Source: Pseudaminobacter soli (ex Zhang et al. 2022) (lineage in GTDB: Bacteria > Pseudomonadota > Alphaproteobacteria > Rhizobiales > Rhizobiaceae). Taken from it: DNA of 64,000 bases. The DNA is taken from the NCBI RefSeq assembly GCF_014595955.1, contig NZ_JABVCF010000002.1, positions 248,001 through 312,000 of the forward strand, in the 5' to 3' direction. Position 1 is the stretch's first letter. Every line of letters begins with the position of its first letter. The notes under the pieces are model-generated. The model saw only the letters and a list, made by a program, of their open reading frames with translations, had not been told where the DNA came from and searched no databases. The translations under genes were made by a program, and so were the position numbers. Of the stretch, positions 8,403 through 17,873 are shown piece by piece.

Positions 8403-9920
8403 ATGTCGAAGCCTGACGTGCTTATCGTCGGCGCTGGCCCGACGGGACTGGTTCTGGCGCTCTGGCTGACGGCTCAGGGGATTCCCGTTCGCATCATCGA
8501 CAAGAAGAGCGAACCCGGCTCGACCTCGCGTGCCCTCGCGGTCCAGGCGCGCACGCTAGAACTCTACAGGCAACTCGACCTCGCCGACGCGGTCGTCGCG
8601 GCGGGCACACGCAATCCAGCCGTCAATCTCTGGATCGGCGGCAAGCGCCGGGTGCATGTGACGTTCGGCCAGATAGGCGGCGAACTGACGCCCTATCCCT
8701 ATGTGCTGATCTATCCGCAGGACATGCACGAGCGGCTCCTTGCCGAGAGGCTCGCAACCATGGGCGTGAGCGTCGAGCGCGAGACGGAACTGACCAGCTT
8801 CACGCAGGAAGGCGACCACATCATCGCGCAACTCAGGCGCGCCAATGGTGACGAGAAGACCTGCGAGGCTTGCTTCCTGGCGGGGTGCGACGGTGCCGGC
8901 TCGCTTGTGCGCCACCTGCTGGGCACCGGGTTCGAGGGCGGCACATACGACCAGACCTTCTATGTCGCGGATGTCGCGGCGCACGGCCGGGCGGTGAACG
9001 GCGAGGTCCATGTCGCGTTCGAAAGGTCTGACTTCGTCGCGCTGTTCTCCTATGGCGAAGGCGGGCGGGCACGGCTTGTCGGGGCGATCCGGGACGAGCG
9101 CGAGAGCGCAGAGACTCTGACCTTCGAGGATATCGGGCATCGTGCGATCGAAAGCCTGGGCCTCACCATCGACAAGGTGAACTGGTTTTCCACCTACCGC
9201 GTCCACCACCGTGTCGCGAGCCACTATCGAACAGGACGCGCTTTCCTCGTCGGCGACGCAGCGCACGTGCACAGCCCGGTCGGCGGGCAGGGCATGAACA
9301 CCGGCATCGGCGATGCGATAAACCTCGCCTGGAAACTTGCGGCAGTCCTGAAACGGAAGGCGCCGGAAAGCCTGCTGGACAGCTACGAAGCCGAGCGTCT
9401 ACCTTTTGCGCGGAGACTGGTCGCCACGACAGACCGGGTCTTCTCCTTCGTTACTACGGAGGGGCCGATCGCCGATTTCATCCGCATGAACATCGTGCCC
9501 GCGATTGCCGGGTTGGGTTCCGAGGTCGGTGGAGTGCGGCGTTTCCTGTTCCGGACCGTGTCACAACTCGGCATCAGCTACCCGCATAGCCCGCTGAGTG
9601 CAGGCAGAGCGGGCGATATCAAGGGCGGCGACCGCATGCCATGGGTGCGATGGGCTGGCGGCGACAATTTCGCCGCGCTCGGCGCAATTGCATGGCAGGT
9701 TCACGTCTACGGGGAGGCGCGCGGCGAGTTGTCGGATTGGTGCAGGAAATCCAAAGTGCCGCTGAACGACTACCCCTGGCGTCCGGAGCATGCGGACGCG
9801 GGTCTTGAACGCGATGCCGCCTATCTCGTTCGGCCGGACGGCTATGTCGGGCTGGCGGACTCCGGAGGACGGGCCAGTTCGATTTCAGGCTATTTCGCCG
9901 AACGGGGACTTTCGGCCTGA
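8403..9920 (+). CDS. FAD-dependent aromatic-ring monooxygenase (PheA/TfdB/UbiH-like)
   Basis: The product is 505 residues. It has the N-terminal FAD-binding GAGPTG fingerprint (G10, G12, G15), the mid-protein DG motif (LAGCDGAGSLVR) and the second FAD/ribityl motif GDAAHVHSPVGGQGMNTG. These define class A flavoprotein hydroxylases that use NAD(P)H and oxygen on phenolic or other aromatic substrates. A C-terminal thioredoxin-like region follows, as in the phenol hydroxylase group. It has an AGGGGAGG-like Shine-Dalgarno. Standing between the takQM and takP genes, it may act on the imported or derived compound, but this is inference. Confidence 0.88.
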   Translation: MSKPDVLIVGAGPTGLVLALWLTAQGIPVRIIDKKSEPGSTSRALAVQARTLELYRQLDLADAVVAAGTRNPAVNLWIGGKRRVHVTFGQIGGELTPYPYVLIYPQDMHERLLAERLATMGVSVERETELTSFTQEGDHIIAQLRRANGDEKTCEACFLAGCDGAGSLVRHLLGTGFEGGTYDQTFYVADVAAHGRAVNGEVHVAFERSDFVALFSYGEGGRARLVGAIRDERESAETLTFEDIGHRAIESLGLTIDKVNWFSTYRVHHRVASHYRTGRAFLVGDAAHVHSPVGGQGMNTGIGDAINLAWKLAAVLKRKAPESLLDSYEAERLPFARRLVATTDRVFSFVTTEGPIADFIRMNIVPAIAGLGSEVGGVRRFLFRTVSQLGISYPHSPLSAGRAGDIKGGDRMPWVRWAGGDNFAALGAIAWQVHVYGEARGELSDWCRKSKVPLNDYPWRPEHADAGLERDAAYLVRPDGYVGLADSGGRASSISGYFAERGLSA

Positions 9921-9945
9921 TCATGCAACTCACCAGCGGTGCAAA

Positions 9946-9978
9946 AGAAAAGGGTCCCGTGCTTGCGCATGGGACCCT
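9946..9978 (-). terminator. Rho-independent terminator of takP
   Basis: On the minus strand a 12-bp stem (AGGGTCCC plus ATGC, one G-U pair) closes a GCAA loop and is followed by TTTCTTTT. It starts 21 nt after the takP stop. The T-tract exists only on the minus strand, so it serves takP rather than the monooxygenase. Confidence 0.85.
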
Positions 9979-9998
9979 CTCGCCGAAGGCTGGGATGA

Positions 9999-11123
<1,125 letters not shown>

Positions 11124-11181
11124 CTATCCAAATGGAGCCACGATGACGCCGAGGAACCATAGAATTCCCCAAACACCGTTG

Positions 11182-11192
11182 TGCAATTTGCA
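11182..11192. promoter_or_regulatory. Small palindrome between takP and the PuuD-like gene
   Basis: TGCAA-T-TTGCA is a perfect 5-bp-arm palindrome about 75 bp upstream of takP in the 245-bp divergent intergenic region. Such dyads can be repressor sites; nothing else supports this one. Confidence 0.3.
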
Positions 11193-11353
11193 TGGCGCTT
11201 CGCGCAAGTCCAGCATTTACAATACTTTCGGAGGGGGCTTTCGCGCAGGTCCGTCTGCGAGGAAGGTGGGGCCGTAGGCCGGACCGGCGCACAGCCCATT
11301 GGCAATGGAAGCTGATCTCGCCTATTTACAACTGAAGGGTGATTTCACGAAGT

Positions 11354-12133
11354 ATGGACATGTTTCAGCCGCTCGTTGCCGTTTCCACGGACGTCCGCCA
11401 GTTCGACAACTACACCTGGCACGCCGTGCCAAAACAGTATCTCGAGGCCGCAATCGCGGGTGCCGGCGTGCTTCCGGTGCTGGTGCCGTCCTTCGGCGAA
11501 CGGCTCGACCTCGACAGCCTGCTCGCCTCGGTCGACGGCGTGATGCTCACCGGCTCCAAGTCGAACGTGCATCCATCGCTTTATGGCGAGGAGGCGACGG
11601 AGGCCAACGGCCCCTATGACGAGGCGCGCGACGCTACGACCCTGCCGCTCATCCGCAAGGCAATCGAACGGGGCGTGCCGCTGCTCGCCATCTGCCGCGG
11701 CATCCAGGAACTCAACGTCGCGCTGGGCGGCACGCTGGCCAGCGAGATCCAGGAGCGGGAAGGCGCGCTAGACCATCGCGCGCCCGTCAGCGACAAGCAG
11801 GACGAGCGCTTCGCCATCAGGCAGAAGGTCTCGATCAAGCCGGGCAGTTGCCTCGCCGGTGTCTTCGGCGCGGGCGAGATCATGGTGAATTCCGTGCACC
11901 GGCAAGCGATCGATCGCCCGGCCCGCCGGCTGGTGATCGAAGCGGTGGCGGAGGACGGGACGGTCGAGGCGGTTTCGGTCGAAGGGGCGCCGGCCTTCGC
12001 GGTCGGCGTGCAGTGGCATCCCGAATATTGGGTGCATGCGGATTCGAACTCGGCGAAGATTTTTGGGGCCTTTGGGGACGCTGTGCGCGCGCATGCCGAA
12101 ACGAGGCTGGGACTAAGGCCAGCGGCGGAGTAG
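11354..12133 (+). CDS. Class I glutamine amidotransferase-like hydrolase (PuuD/gamma-glutamyl-GABA hydrolase family)
   Basis: The protein is 259 residues. The nucleophile elbow LAICRGIQELNVALGG places the catalytic Cys at 114, and the partner His-Glu pair is seen in QWHPEY near residue 224. These are the peptidase C26 features of PuuD, which cleaves gamma-glutamyl-GABA in putrescine breakdown; other C26 members have different gamma-glutamyl substrates. ATG 11354 was chosen; a GTG 15 nt upstream is an alternative. No other putrescine genes are adjacent. Confidence 0.85.
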   Translation: MDMFQPLVAVSTDVRQFDNYTWHAVPKQYLEAAIAGAGVLPVLVPSFGERLDLDSLLASVDGVMLTGSKSNVHPSLYGEEATEANGPYDEARDATTLPLIRKAIERGVPLLAICRGIQELNVALGGTLASEIQEREGALDHRAPVSDKQDERFAIRQKVSIKPGSCLAGVFGAGEIMVNSVHRQAIDRPARRLVIEAVAEDGTVEAVSVEGAPAFAVGVQWHPEYWVHADSNSAKIFGAFGDAVRAHAETRLGLRPAAE

Positions 12134-12201
12134 GGCGTCTTCGTCTCGGCGTTATAGGGCGCGTGGCTGGACATCGGGTCATTCCGGCCGACCAGGGCAA
12201 A

Positions 12202-12294
12202 GCGGAGGAAGACCCGGAATCCATTCCGTGACGCCTCCAATTGACAGCGGCGCGGCAAGTCGCAGAGGCTCCGGAATGGATCCCGGGTCTTCGC
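12202..12294. repeat. Long imperfect palindrome (rhizobial intergenic repeat)
   Basis: The left arm around GAAGACCCGGAATCCATTCC (12208-12227) is matched by the right arm around GGAATGGATCCCGGGTCTTC (12273-12292) in inverse orientation, and flanking sequence continues the similarity. It fills most of the 256 bp between the PuuD-like gene and terC. The transcribed form would be a long hairpin. It resembles mosaic palindromes common in Mesorhizobium-type genomes. Confidence 0.8.
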
Positions 12295-12389
12295 AGTCGC
12301 TACGCTCCTGCTTCGCCCGGGACGACGATTAGTACGGCCTCCGCCGTTGCGGCTCGGAACGCGGGCATTTACCGGCGCGCATCGCAGCC

Positions 12390-13157
12390 TCAGTGAACGG
12401 TGTCGCCGCCCTTGGCCTTCTCCCTTCGCCGCCGCGCCAGCATGTTGAGGCCCTCGACCAATGCCGAGAAGCCCATGGCTGCATAGATATAGCCCTTGGG
12501 AACGTGAAAACCCATGCCGTCGGCAATCAGCGTCGTGCCGATCATCAGCAGGAAGCCGAGCGCCAGCATCACGATCGTCGGGTTCTTCTCGATGAAGTTG
12601 GCGAGCGGCGTGGCGGCGAGCATCATCACCGAAACCGCCACGATAACAGCGATGTACATGATCGCGATCTCGTCGGTCATGCCGACCGCCGTGATGATTG
12701 AATCTATCGAGAACACCAGATCGAGCAGCAGGATCTGGAAGATCGCGCCGCCGAGGGAAAGCTGCAGCGTGCGCCCGAGCATTTCGTCCTTATGATCGCC
12801 GGGGTCGACGCTGTGGTGGATCTCCTTTGTCGCCTTCCACACCAGGAAGAAGCCGCCGGCGATCAGGATCAGGTCGCGCCATGAGAAGCCGTGGCCGAAC
12901 AGGCTGAAGACCGGCTGCGTAAGCTGGACGATGATCGATATGGTCGCGAGCAGCAGCAACCGCATGATCAGCGCTGCGCCGATCCCGAGCCTGCGCGCCG
13001 GCTTTCGCTGAGCTTCGGGGAGCTTGTTGGTGAGGATCGAGATGAAGATCAGATTGTCGATGCCGAGGACGACCTCAAGGACGATCAGCGTCAGCAGCGC
13101 CACCCAGGCAGTTGGGTCGGCTATCCATTCGGTGTGCGCCGCAAGGAAATCTGGCAT
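12390..13157 (-). CDS. TerC family integral membrane protein
   Basis: The protein is 255 residues with about seven membrane helices and the family landmarks [15 protein letters not shown] near residue 28 and [15 protein letters not shown] near residue 145, whose acidic residues lie within helices. TerC-family proteins are linked to metal ion (manganese, tellurite) handling during secretion or stress. The C-terminus is basic and cytoplasmic ([10 protein letters not shown]). No tellurite cluster is nearby, so a housekeeping metal-efflux role is more likely than tellurite resistance. Confidence 0.9.
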   Translation of the reverse strand: MPDFLAAHTEWIADPTAWVALLTLIVLEVVLGIDNLIFISILTNKLPEAQRKPARRLGIGAALIMRLLLLATISIIVQLTQPVFSLFGHGFSWRDLILIAGGFFLVWKATKEIHHSVDPGDHKDEMLGRTLQLSLGGAIFQILLLDLVFSIDSIITAVGMTDEIAIMYIAVIVAVSVMMLAATPLANFIEKNPTIVMLALGFLLMIGTTLIADGMGFHVPKGYIYAAMGFSALVEGLNMLARRRREKAKGGDTVH

Positions 13158-13232
13158 CGGCTTCTCGCAGATGGAAGGTTGGCAGGAACGTATGTAAAGT
13201 AGCGGCAGAGGTAGGTAGGCCTCCTGCGCGCG

Positions 13233-14063
13233 TCAACGCCCCTGCCAGAAAGAGGGCACCGTTTCTTCCAGTCGCGGCCCAAGTCGCAGCGGTGCAATGC
13301 GTTCCGCAAGGCCGGTCCGGTCGGAGATGTCCACGCCCACGCCGCAGATCGTCGCTGGTCCGCCGGCCGCCTCGAAGCGGCCCTTCGGCACCTTTGAGAG
13401 GAAGCGGTTAAGCGGTTCCTCCTTGTCCATTCCGAGCGAGGAATCGTAATCGCCGCACATGCCGGCATCCGTGAGATAAGCGGTGCCGCCGTTGAGGATC
13501 TGGTGATCGGCCGTCGGCTGGTGCGTGTGAGTGCCGACCACAAGGCTGGCGCGCCCGTCGACGAAATGTGCGAAGCACATCTTCTCGGAAGTCGCCTCGG
13601 CGTGGAAATCGATCACGACGGCGTCCGCCTGCTCGCCGAGCGGACAGGCGGCGAGTTCCCGCTCGACGGCCTGGAAGGGGTCGTCGAGATCGGGATTCAT
13701 GAATACTCGGCCCATGATGTTGGAGACGAGCACGCGTGCGCCGTTGCGGGCGAGATAGACGCCGGAGCCGCGCCCGGGCGTGCCGCGCGGGAAATTGGCG
13801 GGCCGTAGGAAGCGCTCTTCCCTCATCGAGAATTCGAGGGCTTCGCGCTGATCCCAGACGTGATTGCCGGTCGTGACGACGTCCGCTCCTGCCGCCAGCG
13901 TCAGCTTGAAGATCTCTTCAGTGATGCCGAAGCCGCCGGCGGCGTTCTCGCCGTTGACGATGACGAAATCCAGCCGGAAATCGGAAATCAGGCCCGGGAG
14001 CCGCTCCCATACCGCGGTGCGCCCCGAGCGTCCCACCATATCGCCGAGAAAGAGGAGTCTCAT
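13233..14063 (-). CDS. YmdB-type metallophosphoesterase (TIGR00282 family)
   Basis: The protein is 276 residues, the usual length. Metal-binding motifs are GDMVGRSGR at the N-terminus, VNGENAAGGFG, and TTGNHVWDQRE, then HAEATSEK and VGTHTHQPTAD. The family hydrolyses 2',3'-cyclic nucleotides or related phosphodiesters and affects RNA turnover and biofilm decisions in Bacillus. Its ATG overlaps the stop of the upstream HTH gene as ATGA, so the two are translationally coupled. Confidence 0.92.
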   Translation of the reverse strand: MRLLFLGDMVGRSGRTAVWERLPGLISDFRLDFVIVNGENAAGGFGITEEIFKLTLAAGADVVTTGNHVWDQREALEFSMREERFLRPANFPRGTPGRGSGVYLARNGARVLVSNIMGRVFMNPDLDDPFQAVERELAACPLGEQADAVVIDFHAEATSEKMCFAHFVDGRASLVVGTHTHQPTADHQILNGGTAYLTDAGMCGDYDSSLGMDKEEPLNRFLSKVPKGRFEAAGGPATICGVGVDISDRTGLAERIAPLRLGPRLEETVPSFWQGR

Positions 14064-14401
14064 GCGGCGCTACGCGTCCCCAGGGCGCGCGCGACGGTCT
14101 CCGGCTCCTGCGCAATGACATGAAGATAGGCCTGCGCCGCCTGATCCGGCTCCGTCCTGCCCTGTTCCCAGTCGCGCAAAGTTCCAAGCGGGATCATGTA
14201 GCGGCTCGCAAATTCTTCTTGGGTAAGATGTAGTACGCGGCGAATGATTTTCACTCTGGGACTGCGGCGGGCCGTCGCCAGGAACTCCTTGCTCAATGGC
14301 AATGCATCGGGATCGGTAAGCGCATTGGCAACGACGGTTTCGTCGTCCAATTTGCGCACTTCTTCGAGCTTGTGCTGCCTATTCTGGCCGTTCTCGATCA
14401 T
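14060..14401 (-). CDS. XRE/YiaG-type helix-turn-helix protein (orphan antitoxin-like)
   Basis: The protein is 113 residues. An N-terminal linker is followed by a Cro/C1-type HTH at about residues 50-100 with the pattern LTQEEFASRYMIPLGTLRDWEQGRTEPD. This architecture is typical of YiaG-like regulators and of antitoxins encoded after small toxins. Only 96 bp separate it from the 5-formyl-THF cyclo-ligase gene upstream, too little for a toxin gene. It overlaps the phosphodiesterase gene by 4 nt, an unusual partner. Confidence 0.85.
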   Translation of the reverse strand: MIENGQNRQHKLEEVRKLDDETVVANALTDPDALPLSKEFLATARRSPRVKIIRRVLHLTQEEFASRYMIPLGTLRDWEQGRTEPDQAAQAYLHVIAQEPETVARALGTRSAA

Positions 14402-14497
14402 GATGTGCTTTTCAAGGCTGCTCGCAGCCCTTTGTCATACTATCCAAACTCCACTGCCCCTCTACGGAGCTTCCGTAGTGTGATGCGGAGGACCTGG

Positions 14498-15088
14498 TCA
14501 GTCAAGCTGTCGAAATCCACGCAATCCGCTCTCGGTGAGGATGGCCGAAAGAACCACGTCGTGCGGCTCGTCGGGCACCTGCGGCACCTCCTGGCAGTCG
14601 AACGCAATACCGATCAGCCGCGGCGACATGCCCTTTTCGTGCAGACGCTCGATGGAGCGGTCGTAATAGCCGGCCCCGTAGCCGATGCGATGCCCGCGCG
14701 GGTCAAACGCCGCAAGCGGCACAAGCATGATGTTCGGATCGAGCACTTCGGCTTCCGGCCCGGGTCCGAAGGTGCCGAAGCCCATGTCGACCAGATCCGC
14801 GCCCCGCACCAGTTCCCGGAAGATCATCGTCGACTTGTCGAGGATCGCAGGCAGGCAAATGCGCGCGCCCTTCTCGCGCATGGCGGCCATCAGGGGGCGG
14901 GTGTCCACCTCGGACCGCATCGTCCAGAAGGCCGAGACCACGTCACCCGGTCCCGCGTCGATTTCACGCCCCGCGACCTCGGCGATCCCAAGCGAGGCTT
15001 CTATGCGCCATTGCGGATCGAGCGCATCGCGGCGGGCGAGCGCCTCCTGCCTCAGTCGCTTTTTGAGTTCTCGGTAAGACATGTCCAT
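14498..15088 (-). CDS. 5-formyltetrahydrofolate cyclo-ligase
   Basis: The protein is 196 residues. It carries the family ATP/folate signature PLAAFDPRGHRIGYGAGYYDRS and the N-terminal KKRLRQEALARRDAL helix. It converts 5-formyl-THF to 5,10-methenyl-THF using ATP in the cytoplasm. In many proteobacteria this gene follows the 6S RNA gene, and a 6S-like sequence lies just upstream here. ATG 15088 is used; an ATG two codons later is equally possible. Confidence 0.92.
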   Translation of the reverse strand: MDMSYRELKKRLRQEALARRDALDPQWRIEASLGIAEVAGREIDAGPGDVVSAFWTMRSEVDTRPLMAAMREKGARICLPAILDKSTMIFRELVRGADLVDMGFGTFGPGPEAEVLDPNIMLVPLAAFDPRGHRIGYGAGYYDRSIERLHEKGMSPRLIGIAFDCQEVPQVPDEPHDVVLSAILTESGLRGFRQLD

Positions 15089-15159
15089 CGGTCCGAAATG
15101 TCACGGACCGGCGCTTCAGGCAATGTCGAGCTTACGATTGAATGGAGAAGCGACGATCC

Positions 15160-15308
15160 AGGCAGCCGGTGAAGAAGTCGATCCCGGGAACCTACAAAGT
15201 AGGTGGGCGCCGTGTGACCAGACCCACGGGTCCAGTCAGGGACAACTCCCTTCGAGATCGATAAGGCCCCGGGGAAATGTCTCTCCTGCCGAGATGCCCA
15301 GACCGTCG
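15160..15308 (-). ncRNA. ssrS: 6S RNA candidate upstream of 5-formyl-THF cyclo-ligase
   Basis: The minus strand has features of an alphaproteobacterial 6S RNA. The 5' part (GGAGAGACATTTCCCCGGG) can pair with the 3' part (CCCGGGATCGACTTCTTCACC) to close a long stem. A perfect small hairpin ACCTAC-TTT-GTAGGT lies on the 3' side of the presumed central bubble, and GGGAGTTGTCCCTGACTGG lies on the 5' side. Position (immediately upstream and co-oriented with the cyclo-ligase) and length (about 150 nt) fit. Ends are approximate. 6S RNA would sequester the housekeeping sigma-factor RNA polymerase. Confidence 0.65.
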
Positions 15309-15314
15309 AGGGCG

Positions 15315-15344
15315 AATATAAGCCGAGCGCAAGCCTGCTGCCAG
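15315..15344 (-). promoter_or_regulatory. Promoter candidate for the 6S RNA
   Basis: On the minus strand a -10 TATATT (15315-15320) and a -35 CTGGCA (15339-15344) are separated by 18 bp. The expected start site, about 15308, is at the 5' edge of the 6S-like structure. Confidence 0.5.
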
Positions 15345-15405
15345 TGGGCGCTTGGTGAAACGATGATATCAATCACAGTCGTTTCTCGGTCGGTCCCACA
15401 AAAAC

Positions 15406-15892
15406 ATGAACTCTGATCAGCCAAGGCATGACTGGGAAAAATCAGGGGGCCGGATCCGGCCCTCCACCAAAGCGGATCATGACGCGATTGCAGAGGTCTG
15501 GCACAGCAGTGCAAGCCTGCCCCGGGGTCGGGCCCCCCGTCATGCCAACCCTCCAGGAACTCCGGCAAAAGGTTGACCTGGAACTCGCCGGGGGTTGGAG
15601 GGTGACGGTCGCGGTCCGCGAGAACGATGTTGTTGGTTTTGTCGCAATGAAGCCGAACGAGGCGGTTCTCAATGAATTGTTCGTTCGGCCCGAGGCGATA
15701 GGGAGTGGCGTGGGCCAAGCGCTCCTGGCGCATGCAAAGGCGGTCATGCCAGCCGGTTTCACGCTGTTCACACGTTCAGCGAATGCGAGGGCACGGCGCT
15801 TCTATGAGAATGCCGGTCTGATCGTCCTTCGTCAGGCTGCGCATCCACGAACCGGCGAACCCGTAACCTACTATCGCTGGAATGCTCCTTAA
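15406..15892 (+). pseudogene. GNAT N-acetyltransferase gene broken by a frameshift near 15525
   Basis: From ATG 15406 the first frame encodes a normal GNAT beginning with RIRPSTKADHDAIAEVWHSS. It leaves register in the CCCCGGGG run around 15520-15526 and would stop about 50 nt later. The rest of the domain continues in the next frame, with VGPPVMPTL, the acetyl-CoA motif VRPEAIGSGVGQALL and the C-terminal ARRFYENAG, to a stop at 15892. Removing one base in the run joins them. Either the gene is inactive or there is an indel error in a GC homopolymer. Confidence 0.8.
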
Positions 15893-16010
15893 GCGACTAC
15901 TGCCGTGCCGGCGGGGGCCTTCATTGACTATTCATGCGAAGCGCGTAAAGAGACGCGCGGGCGAATTGCCGGCGGACTCCGCTCATGGGAGCCGCGAAGG
16001 AAGACGGATC

Positions 16011-16130
16011 ATGCGCGGCCACTCGATGGCGCTCTTTTCATTGGAAGCCCCTGGCCAAGTAGCCGGGCGACCGTGCGCGTGCGCCGACTTCACCAAAACC
16101 AAGGCCAAAAAAGCGACCACTACGGTCTGA
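16011..16130 (+). CDS. Putative Thr/Lys-rich leader peptide upstream of asd
   Basis: This small ORF of 39 codons has AAGGAAG about 8 nt before its ATG. Its last 12 residues are TKTKAKKATTTV, unusually rich in threonine and lysine, both end products of the pathway that Asd serves. The stop is followed by three possible hairpins and then asd. This resembles attenuation leader peptides. I do not recognise the sequence itself; it could be a chance ORF. Confidence 0.4.
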   Translation: MRGHSMALFSLEAPGQVAGRPCACADFTKTKAKKATTTV

Positions 16131-16206
16131 TTTCCCTTGGCCTGCTCACCCTCTCCCGGGTCTGGCCCGGGGGTGAAGAGCCCGCAACGGCCGGCGGGCT
16201 TTCTCC
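16099..16206 (+). promoter_or_regulatory. Hairpin series before asd (candidate attenuator)
   Basis: AGGCCAA (16102-16108) can pair with TTGGCCT (16137-16143), spanning the Thr codons and stop of the leader ORF. CCCGGG-TCTGG-CCCGGG (16155-16171) is a second hairpin. AGCCCGC (16179-16185) and GCGGGCT (16194-16200), followed by TTCTCC, form a terminator-like third hairpin 40 nt before asd. The U-tract is short. Confidence 0.4.
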
Positions 16207-16242
16207 AAGAAGCGAGCGGAGAGGGACAGGAGTAAGCTGAAG

Positions 16243-17277
16243 ATGGGTTTCAAGGTTGCGATCGCTGGCGCCACGGGCAATGTGGGCCGGGAAATGCTCA
16301 ATATCCTCGAAGAGCGCGGCTTTCCGGCCGATGAGGTGGTGCCGCTGGCCTCGCGCAGGAGCCAGGGCACGGAAGTGTCCTATGGCGACAAGACGCTGAA
16401 GGTGAAGGCGCTCGACACCTACGACTTCTCCGACACCGACATCTGCCTGATGTCGGCCGGCGGCAACGTCTCCAAGGAATGGTCGCCCAAGATCGGCAAG
16501 CAGGGCTGCGTCGTCATCGACAACTCGTCGGCTTGGCGCTACGACGCCGACGTGCCGCTGATCGTCCCGGAAGTGAACCCGGACGCGATCGACGGCTTTT
16601 CCAAGCGCAACATCATCGCCAATCCGAACTGCTCGACGGCGCAGCTACTGGTCGCGCTGAAGCCGCTCCATGACGCCGCCACCATCAAGCGCGTCGTCGT
16701 CGCGACCTACCAGTCAGTCTCGGGCGCCGGCAAGGAAGGCATGGACGAGCTCTTCCAGCAGACGCGCGCCGTTTTCGTCGCCGATCCGGTCGAAGCGAAG
16801 AAGTTCACCAAGCGCATCGCCTTCAACATCATCCCGCACATCGACGTCTTCATGGAGGACGGCTACACCAAGGAAGAGTGGAAGATGGTGGCCGAGACCA
16901 AGAAGATGCTCGACCCCAAGATCAAGCTGACGGCCACTGCCGTGCGCGTGCCGGTCTTCATCGGCCATTCCGAGGCGGTCAACATCGAGTTCGAAAAGCC
17001 GATCACGGCCGACGAGGCACGCGAGATCCTGCGCGACGCGCCGGGCTGTCTCGTCGTCGACAAGCGGGAGAACGGCGGCTACATCACGCCGATCGAGTCG
17101 GCCGGCGAGGATGCCACCTACATCTCCCGCATCCGCGAGGATTCGACCGTTGAGAACGGGCTTTCGATGTGGGTCGTTTCGGACAACCTGCGGAAGGGCG
17201 CGGCGCTGAACACTGTGCAGATTGCCGAACTGCTGCTCGCCAGGGGCCTGATCGAGCCTAAGAAGAAGGCGGTCTAG
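16243..17277 (+). CDS. asd: Aspartate-semialdehyde dehydrogenase
   Basis: The protein is 344 residues. It shows the NADP-binding GATGNVG near the N-terminus, the catalytic cysteine C130 in ANPNCSTAQL and the GHSEAVNIEF histidine motif. It reduces aspartyl phosphate to the semialdehyde, the branch point to lysine, threonine, methionine and peptidoglycan diaminopimelate. The Shine-Dalgarno AGGAG lies 9-10 nt before the ATG. The leader region upstream suggests amino-acid-responsive control. A palindromic repeat follows the stop immediately. Confidence 0.96.
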   Translation: MGFKVAIAGATGNVGREMLNILEERGFPADEVVPLASRRSQGTEVSYGDKTLKVKALDTYDFSDTDICLMSAGGNVSKEWSPKIGKQGCVVIDNSSAWRYDADVPLIVPEVNPDAIDGFSKRNIIANPNCSTAQLLVALKPLHDAATIKRVVVATYQSVSGAGKEGMDELFQQTRAVFVADPVEAKKFTKRIAFNIIPHIDVFMEDGYTKEEWKMVAETKKMLDPKIKLTATAVRVPVFIGHSEAVNIEFEKPITADEAREILRDAPGCLVVDKRENGGYITPIESAGEDATYISRIREDSTVENGLSMWVVSDNLRKGAALNTVQIAELLLARGLIEPKKKAV

Positions 17278-17286
17278 CGCCGGCTT

Positions 17287-17441
17287 CCCTCCCCCTTGAG
17301 GGGAGGTGGTCAGCCGTAGGCGAGCCGGGAGGGGTCGCCTCTGAGGGCGCGCTAGCCTGATGTCCTTTATGAGGCCGGCGCACTGCCGCTTACACCCCTC
17401 CCGGCCGCATCGCGGCCACCCTCCCTCAAGGGGGAGGGAGG
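17287..17441. repeat. Intergenic palindromic element between asd and usg
   Basis: CCCTCCCCCTTGAGGGGAGG at 17287-17306 is repeated inversely as CCTCCCTCAAGGGGGAGGG near 17419-17437, each arm being itself nearly palindromic. Additional complementarity (CCGGGAGGGG against CCCCTCCCGG) lies inside. The form is that of a mobile palindromic repeat of rhizobial genomes. It may also act as a two-way transcription end between the convergent genes. Confidence 0.8.
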
Positions 17442-17457
17442 GCAGCGCCCCTTATCC

Positions 17458-17730
17458 TCAATTCAGCAGAAGCTCGCCATCGACCTTGCGCCACTCGCGC
17501 GCCGCGATCAGGCGGCGGTGCGTGTATGCGACAGAGTGAAGCGGTCCTTCCAGCGTCTTCTTCCAGAAGTCGAGGAACTTGAAGAGGACCGGGAAGTCCG
17601 GGGCGAGGTCGAAATCCTGCCAGACATAGGTCTGCAGAAGGTGCGGATGATCGGGAAGGTGATAGAGGATCTTGGCCGTGGTCAGCCCGTAGCCCTTCAG
17701 CATCAGTTCCATTTCCGAAGTGGTTGTCAT
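17458..17730 (-). CDS. usg: Usg family protein
   Basis: The protein is 90 residues and matches the small alphaproteobacterial Usg family from memory: SEMELMLKGYGLTTAKILYHLPDHPHLLQTYVWQ, followed by DLAPDFPVLFKFLDFW. Its biochemical function is unknown. The Shine-Dalgarno AAGGGGG is 6 nt before ATG 17730; the codon just upstream in frame is TTG. It is convergent with asd. Confidence 0.88.
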   Translation of the reverse strand: MTTTSEMELMLKGYGLTTAKILYHLPDHPHLLQTYVWQDFDLAPDFPVLFKFLDFWKKTLEGPLHSVAYTHRRLIAAREWRKVDGELLLN

Positions 17731-17873
17731 CAACGGCCCCCTTCGATTCGCGCCGAACCGTCCTCCCGGAAGAACAGTCTGGCGCTCCGGTTACTTCTGC
17801 ACTAACAACTTTCCTCCGCTGGCAGGGTTCCGTCAACAAAAACAGCATGTTGGCAGCATATCGACGCGGCTGC

